Assembly: GCF_902506375.1 (NCBI RefSeq)
Contig: NZ_LR733284.1
Coordinates: 1,662,059 to 1,726,058 of the forward strand
DNA length: 64,000 nucleotides
Reading direction: 5' to 3'
DNA from: Microbacterium sp. 8M
Lineage (GTDB): Bacteria; Actinomycetota; Actinomycetes; Actinomycetales; Microbacteriaceae
In this document: in pieces, positions 26,706 through 35,592 of the stretch
How positions within the stretch are numbered: position 1 is the first letter of the stretch
Layout of the letters: every line of letters begins with the position of its first letter
Position numbers and translations under genes: made by a program
Notes under the pieces: model-generated
The model's input: the letters and a program-made list of their open reading frames with translations, nothing else
Told to the model about the DNA's origin: nothing
The model's database searches: none

Positions 26706-27274
26706 GCCTGGCACAGAACGCCCTGCAGCAGCCCCGCATCGAGGAGGCGCTGCCCTCCCGTCACCTGCGCGCGGTGGAACGGCCGGCACGTCGTCGCCGT
26801 CCGCGGATGATGTACGCCGTGGTCGCCCTGGCGGGTGCCGCCCTCATCGCCGGCGCGCAGATCGCGCTCACGATCGCGACCACTCAGGACTCCTTCGTCG
26901 TCGCCAAGCTCACGCAGCAGAACAAGCAGCTGACCTGGCAGGCACAGGCCGCGGCGCAGGATCTGGACGGCATCAGCTCGCCGCAGGCGCTCGCCACCGC
27001 GGCCTCGAAGCTGGGCCTGGTCGTGGGCGGCAGCGCGAGCTACCTGCGCCTCAGCGACGGCAGCGTGATCGGCGCACAGGGATCCGCGCCGTGGGCGTCC
27101 ACCGTGAACCCTGCCGGCGCCAACGGCGTGCCGAACGCGCTCATTCGCGACACACCGCCGGCCGCCGCGCACGCCGCCGGCGGCGGGGGCGTAGAACCGA
27201 AGACACAGCAGGCGCCCGTGCAGACGGTCGCCCCGCCGACGGCCGAAGGCCTGCCGACGCCGACCATCCGCTGA
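26702..27274 (+). CDS. ftsL: Cell division protein FtsL-like
   Basis: A 190-residue bitopic membrane protein: basic cytoplasmic tail of about 36 residues, one membrane helix ([20 protein letters not shown] region), then a short coiled segment ([22 protein letters not shown]) expected to pair with a DivIC/FtsB partner in the FtsQLB complex. The C-terminal 100 residues are Ala/Pro/Gly-rich and probably unstructured. FtsL is poorly conserved, so the name rests on position between rsmH and ftsI and on topology. Overlaps rsmH by four bases. Confidence 0.83.
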   Translation: MSLAQNALQQPRIEEALPSRHLRAVERPARRRRPRMMYAVVALAGAALIAGAQIALTIATTQDSFVVAKLTQQNKQLTWQAQAAAQDLDGISSPQALATAASKLGLVVGGSASYLRLSDGSVIGAQGSAPWASTVNPAGANGVPNALIRDTPPAAAHAAGGGGVEPKTQQAPVQTVAPPTAEGLPTPTIR

Positions 27275-27336
27275 CATGAGCTTCCGACGCACGACACCGA
27301 CACGATGACCGACCGCGAGTCCCGGACGGAGATCCG

Positions 27337-29115
27337 ATGAAGTCCCGAGCCAGCCGGACGCCGCGTCGGCGGACCGTCCTCGCCCTCGCCGTGATCCTCG
27401 CCGTGATGTGCGGCTTCCTGGTGCGCCTCGTCGACGTGCAGGTGCTCAGCGCATCCGCGAACGTGAAGCAGTCGCAGGACCTCAGCCTCGGCTACACCCG
27501 CGAGATCGACGGCGCGCGGGGGAAGATCGTCGACTCCAACGGCACCGTGCTCGCCGAGAGCCAGCTGGTCTACGACATCACGATGGACCCCTCCGCGATG
27601 AAGGGTCTCGAAGACGCCAAGACCAAGCCGAAGCTGCCGTGGGCGGAGGCCTCCGAGAAGATCGCAGCGATCATCGGCGAGAGCGGCGATGCCGTGCGCA
27701 AGGAGGTCGCGGATGCGCTGAAGGCCGACCCCGCCTCGCAGTACGTGATGCTCAAGAAGGGCGTCAGCACCGACCAGTTCCTCAAGCTGCGCGCCCTCGG
27801 TCTCGCATACCTCTGGCCGCTGCCGCGCTCCGTCCGGGTCTACCCGAACGGCGCTGTCGCCGGGAACCTCCTCGGCTTCATCGCCGGCAACGGGGACAAG
27901 GAAGGGCTCGAGGAGGCGCAGAACCAGTGCCTGAGCGCCAAGAAGGGCAAGGAGAGCTATCTGAAGGGCCTGGACGGCGTCGTCATCCCGGGCAGTCAGA
28001 GTGAGACGCCCGCCGTCGACGGCGGGACCGTCACGCTGACCATCAACACCGAGCTGCAGTGGTACCTGCAGCAGATGATCTCCGAGGAGGTCAAGGCGCA
28101 GGGCGCGAAGGCCGGCACGGTCACGGTCGTCGAGGTCGGGACGGGCAAGATCCGTGCCGCGGCGGAGTACCCGAGCGTGGATCCCAACGACCCCGGCGCC
28201 TCCGACCCGGAGGATCGCGGGTCGCGGATCTTCAGCACCAGCTTCGAGCCGGGATCCACGTTCAAGGCGATCACGGCGGCATCCGTCATGGAGTACGCGA
28301 ACGCGAACGCCTCGACCCGGATCACCGGAGCCTCCAGTCACGAGGAGTTCCCGAACGGCGCCGTCATCAACGACGCGTTCGAGCACCCGGCCTACGACTA
28401 CACGCTCGCGGGCGCCCTCATCGACTCCTCGAACGTGGCGTTGTCGAAGTTCGGCGACATGGTCACCGACCAGCAGCGCTACGACGAGCTGGTCAAGTTC
28501 GGGGTCGGCAGCAAGACCGCGATCGACTTCCCCGGGGAGGCCTCGGGCGTCATCCACCCGGTCAAGGACTGGGACTACCAGTCGCACTACACGACCACCT
28601 TCGGCCAGTACTACACGGTGACCGCCCCCCAGGTCGCCAGCGCCTACCAGGCCATCGCGAACGGCGGCGTCAAGATCCCGCTCTCGCTCGTGGAGTCGTG
28701 CACGGGCTCCGACGGCAAGGTCTCGGAGGCGCCGGCGCCCAAGCCGCAGCGCATCTTCGACGCATCCAAGGACGCCGAGCTCACCCGCATGATCGAGAAC
28801 GTGGCGGAACAGGGCAGCGTCTCGGACATGATCAAGGTGCCCGGCTACCGCATCGCGGCGAAGACCGGAACGGCGCAGAAGCCGGATCCGAACACCGGGG
28901 CGTACAAGGAGGGCATCTACTTCACGAGCATGGTCGGGTTCGCCCCCGTGGACCACCCCGAGTACGTCGTCGTGGTCACCCTCGACGAGCCCACTAGGGT
29001 AACCTCGTCTGCGGCCACCGCGCCCGCCTTCCAGAAGGCCATGACGCAGGTGTTGAAGACCTACCGCGTGCAGCCCTCCACCACTCCGATGGAACCGCTG
29101 CTGCCCAAGTACTAG
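27337..29115 (+). CDS. ftsI: Septal peptidoglycan transpeptidase FtsI (PBP3 type)
   Basis: A 592-residue class B penicillin-binding protein cross-linking septal wall. One N-terminal membrane anchor (TVLALAVILAVMCGFLVRLV), a dimerisation/pedestal domain beginning ARGKIVDSNGTVLAES, and the transpeptidase domain with SxxK at Ser307-Lys310 (GSTFK), SSN near residue 362 and KTG at 509-511 (AAKTGTAQ). In genomes like Mycobacterium the next gene is murE; here murF follows after 54 bases. No PASTA domain is present. Confidence 0.95.
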   Translation: MKSRASRTPRRRTVLALAVILAVMCGFLVRLVDVQVLSASANVKQSQDLSLGYTREIDGARGKIVDSNGTVLAESQLVYDITMDPSAMKGLEDAKTKPKLPWAEASEKIAAIIGESGDAVRKEVADALKADPASQYVMLKKGVSTDQFLKLRALGLAYLWPLPRSVRVYPNGAVAGNLLGFIAGNGDKEGLEEAQNQCLSAKKGKESYLKGLDGVVIPGSQSETPAVDGGTVTLTINTELQWYLQQMISEEVKAQGAKAGTVTVVEVGTGKIRAAAEYPSVDPNDPGASDPEDRGSRIFSTSFEPGSTFKAITAASVMEYANANASTRITGASSHEEFPNGAVINDAFEHPAYDYTLAGALIDSSNVALSKFGDMVTDQQRYDELVKFGVGSKTAIDFPGEASGVIHPVKDWDYQSHYTTTFGQYYTVTAPQVASAYQAIANGGVKIPLSLVESCTGSDGKVSEAPAPKPQRIFDASKDAELTRMIENVAEQGSVSDMIKVPGYRIAAKTGTAQKPDPNTGAYKEGIYFTSMVGFAPVDHPEYVVVVTLDEPTRVTSSAATAPAFQKAMTQVLKTYRVQPSTTPMEPLLPKY

Positions 29116-29169
29116 TGATGGCCGCCGTCGCCCCGAAGCGGCGGCATCGCCCCCGGAGGATCCCATCCC

Positions 29170-30582
29170 ATGATCGCTCTGTCCCTCGCGGAGATCGCCG
29201 AGATCGTCGGAGGTGACCTGCGCCCCGCCGCAGGTCACGATCCCGCATCGATCGTCTCCGGTGTCGTCGACACCGACTCGCGGCAGATGTCCACCGGCGG
29301 CATCTTCGTCGCCAAGCCCGGAGAGCACACCGACGGGCACCGATTCGTCGGTGCCGCGATCGAGAACGGCGCCGTCCTGGCGATCGTCGAGCACCCCGTC
29401 GACGAGGAGATCTCCCAGATCGTCGTGGCCGATGTGATCGACGCGATCGCCGAGCTCGCGCGGGCCGTGGTCGCACGGGTCCGCGCCGCGGGAGAGCTGC
29501 GCATCGTCGGCGTGACCGGCTCGAACGGCAAGACCACGACGAAGAACTTCCTCGCCCGCATCCTGCAGGACGAGGGCGAGACGATCGCGCCGATCGCGTC
29601 CTACAACAACGAGGTCGGCGCGCCGCTCACGATGCTGCGCATCACCGACCGCACGCGCTTCCTGGTGTGCGAGTTCGGCGCGAGCGCGCCGGGGGAGATC
29701 GCGCGCCTCGCCGGTCTCGTGAACCCCGACGTCGTGATCGAGCTCATGGTCGGCCTCGCCCATGCCGGGGGATTCGGCGGCATCGAGGAGACGGCCCGGG
29801 CCAAGGCGGAGCTCGTCGAGGCTGCGGCGCCCGGCGGAACGGCCGTGCTCAACCTGGACGACGCGCGCGTGGCGGGCATGGCGCCCCTCGCCGAGCAGCG
29901 GGGCCTGCGGATCGTCGGGTTCGGACAGGGCCCCGCGGCCGAGGTCCGCGCCGCCGGCATCGACGTCACGGCGTCGGGCACCTCGTGCACCGTGCACGTG
30001 GACGGCCAGGCGCTGCCGCTGCGGCTGCAGGTGCTCGGTGCGCACCACGTGAACAACGCCCTCGCCGCCATCGCCGCGACGCGCGCCCTGGGCGTCGCGC
30101 CGGCCGAGGCGATCGCCCGCCTGGAGACCGTGCAGCTCGCCGAGCGGTGGCGGATGCAGCCCATGGGCGGCGCCGATGTGCGCATCATCAACGACGCGTA
30201 CAACGCGAGCCCCGACTCGATGGCCGCCGCCCTGCGCACCCTGGCGCAGATCACCGGTCCCGGTGAGCGCACCGTGGCGGTGCTGGGGGCGATGAGCGAG
30301 CTCGGCGAGACGGCGGGCGACGAGCACGACCGCATCGGCCTGCTCGCCGTGCGCCTCAACATCCAGCGCATCGTCGTCGTCGGCGCCGAGGCGCGCCGTC
30401 TGTACCTCGCCGCCGTGGGGGAGGGCTCCTGGGACGGCGAGGCCGTGCATCTGCCCGACGCCGATGCCGCCTTCGAGTACCTGAAGACCGAGCTGCGTCC
30501 CGGCGACAGGGTGCTCGTGAAGTCGTCCAATTCCGCGGGGCTCCGGTTCCTCGGAGATCGTCTGGGAGAATCGTTCTCGTGA
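29170..30582 (+). CDS. murF: UDP-MurNAc-tripeptide:D-Ala-D-Ala ligase MurF
   Basis: A 470-residue Mur ligase adding D-Ala-D-Ala to the UDP-MurNAc tripeptide in the cytoplasm. ATP loop GVTGSNGKTTTKN near residue 116; central-domain marker YNNEVGAP, which is MurF-specific; and AYNASPDSMAAAL in the C-terminal domain. The N-terminal segment (SGVVDTDSRQMSTGGIFVA) also fits MurF. Since murE is absent from its usual place, I checked whether this gene could be murE: the NNEVG and DAYNASPDS motifs argue for MurF. It overlaps mraY in a GTGA junction. Confidence 0.94.
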   Translation: MIALSLAEIAEIVGGDLRPAAGHDPASIVSGVVDTDSRQMSTGGIFVAKPGEHTDGHRFVGAAIENGAVLAIVEHPVDEEISQIVVADVIDAIAELARAVVARVRAAGELRIVGVTGSNGKTTTKNFLARILQDEGETIAPIASYNNEVGAPLTMLRITDRTRFLVCEFGASAPGEIARLAGLVNPDVVIELMVGLAHAGGFGGIEETARAKAELVEAAAPGGTAVLNLDDARVAGMAPLAEQRGLRIVGFGQGPAAEVRAAGIDVTASGTSCTVHVDGQALPLRLQVLGAHHVNNALAAIAATRALGVAPAEAIARLETVQLAERWRMQPMGGADVRIINDAYNASPDSMAAALRTLAQITGPGERTVAVLGAMSELGETAGDEHDRIGLLAVRLNIQRIVVVGAEARRLYLAAVGEGSWDGEAVHLPDADAAFEYLKTELRPGDRVLVKSSNSAGLRFLGDRLGESFS

Positions 30583-31694
30583 GATCTCTGCTGACCGCCG
30601 CCGCGATCTCCCTCGCGTTCACTCTCCTGCTCACGCCGGTGTTCCTCCGGCTGTTCCGGAAATGGGGCTGGGGACAGGTCATCCGCACGCCGGAGTCGAT
30701 CGCCAACCCGAGCCACCAGGCCAAGCGCGGCACGCCCACCATGGGCGGCGTCATCTTCATCCTCGGCACGATCATCGGCTACGGCATCGGCACGTTCACC
30801 GGCGGCAGCTACCCGACGGCCTCCGGCCTGCTGGTGATCTGGCTGATGGTCGGCTTCGGCGTCGTCGGGTTCATCGACGACCACATGAAGCTGCGCCAGC
30901 AGCAGAGCGCCGGTCTCTCCGGGTGGCGCAAGATCCTCGGACAGGTGCTCGTCATGGTGCCGTTCGGCGTGGTCGCCCTCCTGGTGCGCAGCCCCGCGGG
31001 CAACACGCCGGCGAGCGGATTCATCTCGCTCTTCCGCGACATCCCCGTGCTGTCCCTGTTCGCCCTCGGCCCGATCATCGGCTGGCTGCTGTACCTGCTC
31101 TGGATCTCGGTGATCGGCATCGCGACCTCCAACAGCGTGAACCTCACCGACGGGCTCGACGGCCTCGCCGCCGGGTGCGCCGTCTTCGTGATCGGCGCAT
31201 ACAGCCTCATCTCGTTCTGGCAGTTCAAGCAGTCCTGCGCGGCCGAGTCGCTGTCGCCCTCGTCGCTCGCCGGGTGCTACGACGTGGCGCACCCGTTCGA
31301 CCTCGCCGTCATCTCGGCGTCCTTCGTGGGGGCGCTCATCGGGTTCCTCTGGTGGAACGCGCCCAAGGCCAAGGTCTTCATGGGCGACGTCGGGTCCATG
31401 TCCATCGGCGGCGTGATCACGGCGCTCGCGATCCTCACCCGCACCGAGCTGCTGCTGGTGCTGCTGGCGGGCGTGTTCATCATCGCGTCCGGATCCGTGA
31501 TCGTGCAGCTGACGTACTTCAAGCTCACCCGCGGCAAGCGGCTGTTCCTGCAGAGCCCGTTCCACCACCACCTGGAGATGCGCGGGTGGCCCGAGGCGAC
31601 GATCGTGGTGCGGATGTGGATCATCGCGGGCCTGCTCTCGGTCTCGGCGTTCGGGCTGTTCTACGTCGAGTGGCTGAGGCTGACCAGCTCATGA
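30579..31694 (+). CDS. mraY: Phospho-N-acetylmuramoyl-pentapeptide transferase MraY
   Basis: A 371-residue integral membrane enzyme (about ten helices) moving phospho-MurNAc-pentapeptide to undecaprenyl phosphate to make lipid I. Signature stretches: HQAKRGTPTMGGVIF, FIDDHMKLRQQQSAGLSG (the DD pair binds magnesium), NSVNLTDGLDGLAAG, VFMGDVGSMSIGG, and the HHHLEMRGW box near the end. GTG start inside the murF stop; the mraY stop overlaps the murD ATG in an ATGA. Confidence 0.97.
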   Translation: MRSLLTAAAISLAFTLLLTPVFLRLFRKWGWGQVIRTPESIANPSHQAKRGTPTMGGVIFILGTIIGYGIGTFTGGSYPTASGLLVIWLMVGFGVVGFIDDHMKLRQQQSAGLSGWRKILGQVLVMVPFGVVALLVRSPAGNTPASGFISLFRDIPVLSLFALGPIIGWLLYLLWISVIGIATSNSVNLTDGLDGLAAGCAVFVIGAYSLISFWQFKQSCAAESLSPSSLAGCYDVAHPFDLAVISASFVGALIGFLWWNAPKAKVFMGDVGSMSIGGVITALAILTRTELLLVLLAGVFIIASGSVIVQLTYFKLTRGKRLFLQSPFHHHLEMRGWPEATIVVRMWIIAGLLSVSAFGLFYVEWLRLTSS

Positions 31695-33229
31695 CCCGCG
31701 ATCTCGACTCCCTGACCAGCTGGCACGCCGACTGGCGGGGCCTGCGGGTCGCCGTGCTCGGACTGTCGGTGACCGGCTTCTCCGTCGCCGACACCCTCAC
31801 CGAGCTCGGCGCCGAGGTGCTCGTGCTCTCCGAGAGCGCGACCGAGGAGTACGAACGGCTCGTGCCGCTGATCGGCGCCCGGCTGTGGATCGGGGATCTC
31901 GGATCCGTGCCGGCACCGCTCGAGGAGTTCGCGCCCGAGGTGGTCATCGCCTCGCCCGGATTCTCCCCGTCGCATCCGGTGATCGCGTGGACCCGTGCGC
32001 AGTCGATCCCGCTCTGGGGTGACGTGGAGCTCGCCTGGCGCGTGCGCGACAAGGTGCTCCGCGCCGACGGCACCGCCGCCGAGTGGGTGTTCATCACCGG
32101 CACGAACGGCAAGACCACCACCACGCAGCTGACGGCGACCATGCTCGTCGCCGGGGGGCTGCGCGCCGCGCCGTGCGGCAACATCGGCGTGCCGGTGCTC
32201 GACGCGGTGCGCGACCCGGGCGGCTTCGACGTGCTCGTGGTCGAGTTGTCCAGCCATCAGCTCTGGTACCTGGGGCTCACCGACCCCGCAGCGCAGCCCG
32301 TGCCGTGGGCCGCGACCTGCCTCAACCTCGCCGACGACCACCTGGTCTGGCACGGCAGCGCAGAGGCCTACCGCGAGGCGAAGGCGCTGGTGTACCGCAA
32401 CACCCGGGTGGCCTGCGTCTACAACAAGGCCGATGCCGCGACCCAGCGCATGGTCGAGGACGCGGACGTGATCGAGGGCGCCCGCGCCATCGGATTCGGA
32501 CTCGGCGTGCCCGGTCCGAGCGATCTCGGGATCGTCGAGGGGATCCTCGCGGACCGCGCCTTCCTCGACGACCGGCGTCACAGCGCGCTCGAGCTCACGA
32601 CCGTGGCCGACCTCGCGGCGCACGGTCTGAACGCCCCGCACATCGTGCAGAACATCCTCGCCGCGGCGGCGCTGTCGCGATCGCTCGGCGTCGAGCCTGC
32701 CGCCATCGCCCGCGCGCTCGACGACTTCCGCCTGGACGCGCACCGCATCCAGGTCGTCGCCCGTGCCGCGGGCATCACCTGGGTGGACGACTCGAAGGCC
32801 ACCAACCCGCACGCCGCCCAGTCGTCGCTGCGGGCGTTCCCCGGCGCGATCTGGATCGTCGGCGGGGATCTGAAGGGCGTCGACCTGTCCGAGCTCGTGG
32901 CGGGCGCCGGCGCCACGGCCCGCGCGGCGCTCGTGATCGGCGCCGACCGCAGCCACCTGCTCGAGGCGTTCGCACGACACGCGCCCGCGGTGCAGGTGGT
33001 GGAGGTCGTCCCCGGCGACACTGAAGAGGTCATGACCCGCGTGGTCGAACTGGCGGCGGGCATCGCCCAGGACGGGGACACCGTGCTCCTCGCTCCCGCG
33101 GCGGCGTCCTTCGACCAGTTCGCCAGCTACGCGGATCGCGGCCACCGCTTCGCCGAGGCGGTGCGGCAGTGGATCGAGCAGGGGAGCGCCGGTGACGCAG
33201 GTGGGAGCACGCCCGACGCCGGTGCCTGA
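31691..33229 (+). CDS. murD: UDP-MurNAc-L-alanine:D-glutamate ligase MurD
   Basis: A 512-residue Mur ligase adding D-glutamate. N-terminal Rossmann-like part with VAVLGLSVTGFSVADTLTEL, ATP loop ITGTNGKTTTTQL near residue 137, CGNIGVPVLDAV and VELSSHQLW typical of MurD, then DDSKATNPHAAQSSLRAF and LLAPAAASFDQFASYADRG in the C-terminal domain. It is somewhat longer than E. coli MurD (438). It starts in an ATGA overlap with mraY and its last 38 bases overlap the start of ftsW. Confidence 0.96.
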   Translation: MTRDLDSLTSWHADWRGLRVAVLGLSVTGFSVADTLTELGAEVLVLSESATEEYERLVPLIGARLWIGDLGSVPAPLEEFAPEVVIASPGFSPSHPVIAWTRAQSIPLWGDVELAWRVRDKVLRADGTAAEWVFITGTNGKTTTTQLTATMLVAGGLRAAPCGNIGVPVLDAVRDPGGFDVLVVELSSHQLWYLGLTDPAAQPVPWAATCLNLADDHLVWHGSAEAYREAKALVYRNTRVACVYNKADAATQRMVEDADVIEGARAIGFGLGVPGPSDLGIVEGILADRAFLDDRRHSALELTTVADLAAHGLNAPHIVQNILAAAALSRSLGVEPAAIARALDDFRLDAHRIQVVARAAGITWVDDSKATNPHAAQSSLRAFPGAIWIVGGDLKGVDLSELVAGAGATARAALVIGADRSHLLEAFARHAPAVQVVEVVPGDTEEVMTRVVELAAGIAQDGDTVLLAPAAASFDQFASYADRGHRFAEAVRQWIEQGSAGDAGGSTPDAGA

Positions 33230-34418
33230 GCCGCGCGTCGACGGGCTCGCCGCCCGGGTGAGGCTCGGCCGCGTGTTGCGCCCCGTGTCCACGGAGTTCG
33301 CCCTGATCGCGTCAACGTCGCTGCTGCTGACGGTGTTCGGGCTCGTGATGATCCTGTCGGCGTCCAGCGCGAACGCGGTGGAGGGCGGTCAGGATCCGTT
33401 CGCGATCGTGATGACCCAGGCTCTCGTCGCGGCGATCGGGATCCCGCTCATGTTCCTGATGAGCCGGTTCCCCGTGATGTTCTGGAAGCGCACCGCGTGG
33501 CTCGTCCTGATCGGCGCCGTCGGCCTGCAGATGCTCGTGTTCACCCCGCTCGGGTACGAGAACGACGGAAACACGAACTGGCTGCGGATCGCCGGACAGG
33601 TGGTCCAGCCCTCCGAGTTCATCAAGCTCGCCCTCGCGGTGTGGGCGGGCTTCATCCTGTGGCGCAAGCAGGAGCTGCTGGGGCGCTGGAAGCACGTGTT
33701 CATCCCGCTCATCCCGGTCGGCTTCCTCGCCATCGCCGCGGTGCTCGGCGGCAAGGACCTCGGCACGTCGATGATCCTCTTCCTCGTCATCCTCGGCGCG
33801 CTGTTCTTCTCCGGGGTGCGGCTGCGGATCTTCATCCTCCCGCTGCTGACCTCGCTGACGGCGGTGCTCGGGTTCGCCTTCGCCGACGAGCGGCGACGCG
33901 CCCTCATCCTCGGCGTGTTCGACCACTCCAACGACACCAGCTGCTACCTCACCACGTGCTATCAGCAGGTGCACGCGATCTGGGGCATGGCGAACGGCGG
34001 CATCTTCGGGCTCGGCCTGGGCAACTCGCGGGAGAAGTACGGGTGGCTCCCTGCCGCATCCAACGACTACATCTTCGCGATCGTGGGGGAGGAGCTCGGC
34101 CTGATCGGCTGTGCGCTCGTGCTCGCCCTGTTCGTGCTGTTCGCCGTGGCCGTGTTCCGGATGATCCGCAGGACCGACGACCTCTTCGTGCGCGTGACCT
34201 CCGGCGGCATCGTGGTGTGGATCCTCTCCCAGGCGCTGATCAACATCGGCGTCGTCCTCCGCGTCTTCCCGGTCCTGGGCGTGCCCCTGCCGTTCATGTC
34301 CCAGGGTGGCACGTCGCTGCTGTCGGTGCTGCTGGCCTGCGGCGTGCTGCTGTCGTTCGCGCGCACGCTTCCCGCGCCCGCGCCGCGCTCCGTCCAGGCC
34401 GGTCCGGTACGCTCCTGA
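33192..34418 (+). CDS. ftsW: Septal peptidoglycan glycosyltransferase FtsW (SEDS family)
   Basis: A 408-residue SEDS-family membrane protein with about ten helices, polymerising lipid II at the septum with FtsI. Key stretches: VMILSASSANAV at helix 1, NTNWLRIAGQVVQPSEFIKL, GGKDLGTSMILFL, and LPAASNDYIFAIVGEELGL, and near the end VPLPFMSQGGTSLLSVL. The extracellular loop after GLGLGNSREKYGWL includes the conserved aspartate (SND). GTG start, with AGGGGAGC about six bases upstream, lies inside murD. The C terminus has a Pro/Arg-rich tail. Confidence 0.96.
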   Translation: MTQVGARPTPVPEPRVDGLAARVRLGRVLRPVSTEFALIASTSLLLTVFGLVMILSASSANAVEGGQDPFAIVMTQALVAAIGIPLMFLMSRFPVMFWKRTAWLVLIGAVGLQMLVFTPLGYENDGNTNWLRIAGQVVQPSEFIKLALAVWAGFILWRKQELLGRWKHVFIPLIPVGFLAIAAVLGGKDLGTSMILFLVILGALFFSGVRLRIFILPLLTSLTAVLGFAFADERRRALILGVFDHSNDTSCYLTTCYQQVHAIWGMANGGIFGLGLGNSREKYGWLPAASNDYIFAIVGEELGLIGCALVLALFVLFAVAVFRMIRRTDDLFVRVTSGGIVVWILSQALINIGVVLRVFPVLGVPLPFMSQGGTSLLSVLLACGVLLSFARTLPAPAPRSVQAGPVRS

Positions 34419-34419
34419 A

Positions 34420-35493
34420 GTGACCACGTACCTTCTGGCCGGCGGCGGGACCGCCGGTCACGTCAACCCGCTGCTCGCCGTCGCCGACGGCCTGCGCGCC
34501 CGTGACCCCGAGACCGGCGTGCTCGTGCTCGGCACCCGGGAGGGCCTCGAGTCGCGGCTCGTCCCGCAGCGCGGCTACGAGCTGCTCATCGTCGACAAGG
34601 TGCCGTTCCCGCGCCGCCCGAACGGGGCCGCGCTCGCCTTCCCCGCGCGCTTCGCCCGCGCTGTGAAACAGGTGCGCGCCTACATCCGCGAGCACGGCGT
34701 CGACGAGGTCATCGGCTTCGGCGGGTACGCCTCGGCGCCCGCGTACGTCGCCGCTCGCCGGGAGGGCGTGCCGTTCGTCGTGCACGAGGCCAACGCGCGT
34801 CCAGGCATGGCCAACGTGCTCGGCGCCCGCACGGCGGCGGCCGTCGGCGTCGCGTTCCCGGGCACGCCGCTGCGCGGTGCGGAGGTCGTCGGCATGCCGC
34901 TGCGCCGCGAGATCGTCGACCTGGACCGGGCGGAGACGCGCGCGGAGGCGGCCGCGGAGTTCGGGCTGGATCCGGCGCGTCCCGTGCTGCTGGTGTTCGG
35001 CGGCTCGCTGGGCGCGCAGCGGCTCAACGAAGCGATCGCCGGATCCTGGCAGGACATCCTCGACGCGGGGTGGCAGCTCCTGCACGCGACCGGCGACCGC
35101 TCCGACATGCCCGACCCCGGCGTCCCGGGTTACACCCTGCGCCGCTACTTGGACCGCATGGACCTGGCGTTCGCCCTGGCGGATCTCGTGCTGTGCCGCT
35201 CCGGCTCGGCCACCGTCAGCGAGATCAGCGCCCTCGGGATCCCGGCGGTCTACGTGCCCTACGCGGTCGGCAACGGCGAGCAGCGTCTCAACGCCGCAGC
35301 GGCCGTCGACGCCGGCGCAGCGCTCCTCATCGACGACGCCCGGCTCACCCCGGACAGCGTCCGCGGCGAGATCGTGCCGCTGCTGCAGGACGCTCCGCGG
35401 CGCGCTGCCATGCGTGCGGCCGCGGAACACGTCGGCTCCCGCACCGGGACCGAGGATCTCATCGCCCTCGCCGACCGCGCGCTGTCGCGCTGA
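34420..35493 (+). CDS. murG: UDP-GlcNAc:lipid I N-acetylglucosaminyltransferase MurG
   Basis: A 357-residue GT28 enzyme at the inner face of the membrane that turns lipid I into lipid II. First glycine loop LLAGGGTAGHVNPLLAVAD; second FGGYASAPAYVAA; HEANARPGMANVLGAR; third loop FGGSLGAQRLNEAI; donor-binding region LCRSGSATVSEISALGIPAVYVP. The GTG start follows the ftsW stop by one base; an in-frame start further upstream overlaps ftsW and is less likely. Confidence 0.96.
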   Translation: MTTYLLAGGGTAGHVNPLLAVADGLRARDPETGVLVLGTREGLESRLVPQRGYELLIVDKVPFPRRPNGAALAFPARFARAVKQVRAYIREHGVDEVIGFGGYASAPAYVAARREGVPFVVHEANARPGMANVLGARTAAAVGVAFPGTPLRGAEVVGMPLRREIVDLDRAETRAEAAAEFGLDPARPVLLVFGGSLGAQRLNEAIAGSWQDILDAGWQLLHATGDRSDMPDPGVPGYTLRRYLDRMDLAFALADLVLCRSGSATVSEISALGIPAVYVPYAVGNGEQRLNAAAAVDAGAALLIDDARLTPDSVRGEIVPLLQDAPRRAAMRAAAEHVGSRTGTEDLIALADRALSR

Positions 35494-35559
35494 CGCCGGT
35501 CCGCCGGCCGCGGACACCGCGAGGCGGCGAGCCAGGGCCCGCTGCCGCCCACCCCGACT

Positions 35560-35565
35560 TAGGAT
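35560..35565 (+). promoter_or_regulatory. Candidate -10 (TAGGAT) for murC
   Basis: In the 99-base murG-murC gap, TAGGAT lies 27 bases before the murC ATG, leaving a short leader with GGACGAAAGAG as ribosome site. It suggests an internal promoter for murC-ftsQ. Confidence 0.45.
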
Positions 35566-35592
35566 GATTCAGCCCGTAAGGACGAAAGAGCC

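Noticed and set aside
27040-30450. A 1136-codon frame antisense to ftsL, ftsI and murF
   Set aside because: Composition is dominated by Arg, Gly, His and Val with no domain. The plus-strand genes have full catalytic motifs.
29170-30582. Possibility that this gene is murE rather than murF
   Set aside because: YNNEVGAP and AYNASPDSM are MurF-type motifs, and no MurE-type diaminopimelate/lysine recognition motif is seen.
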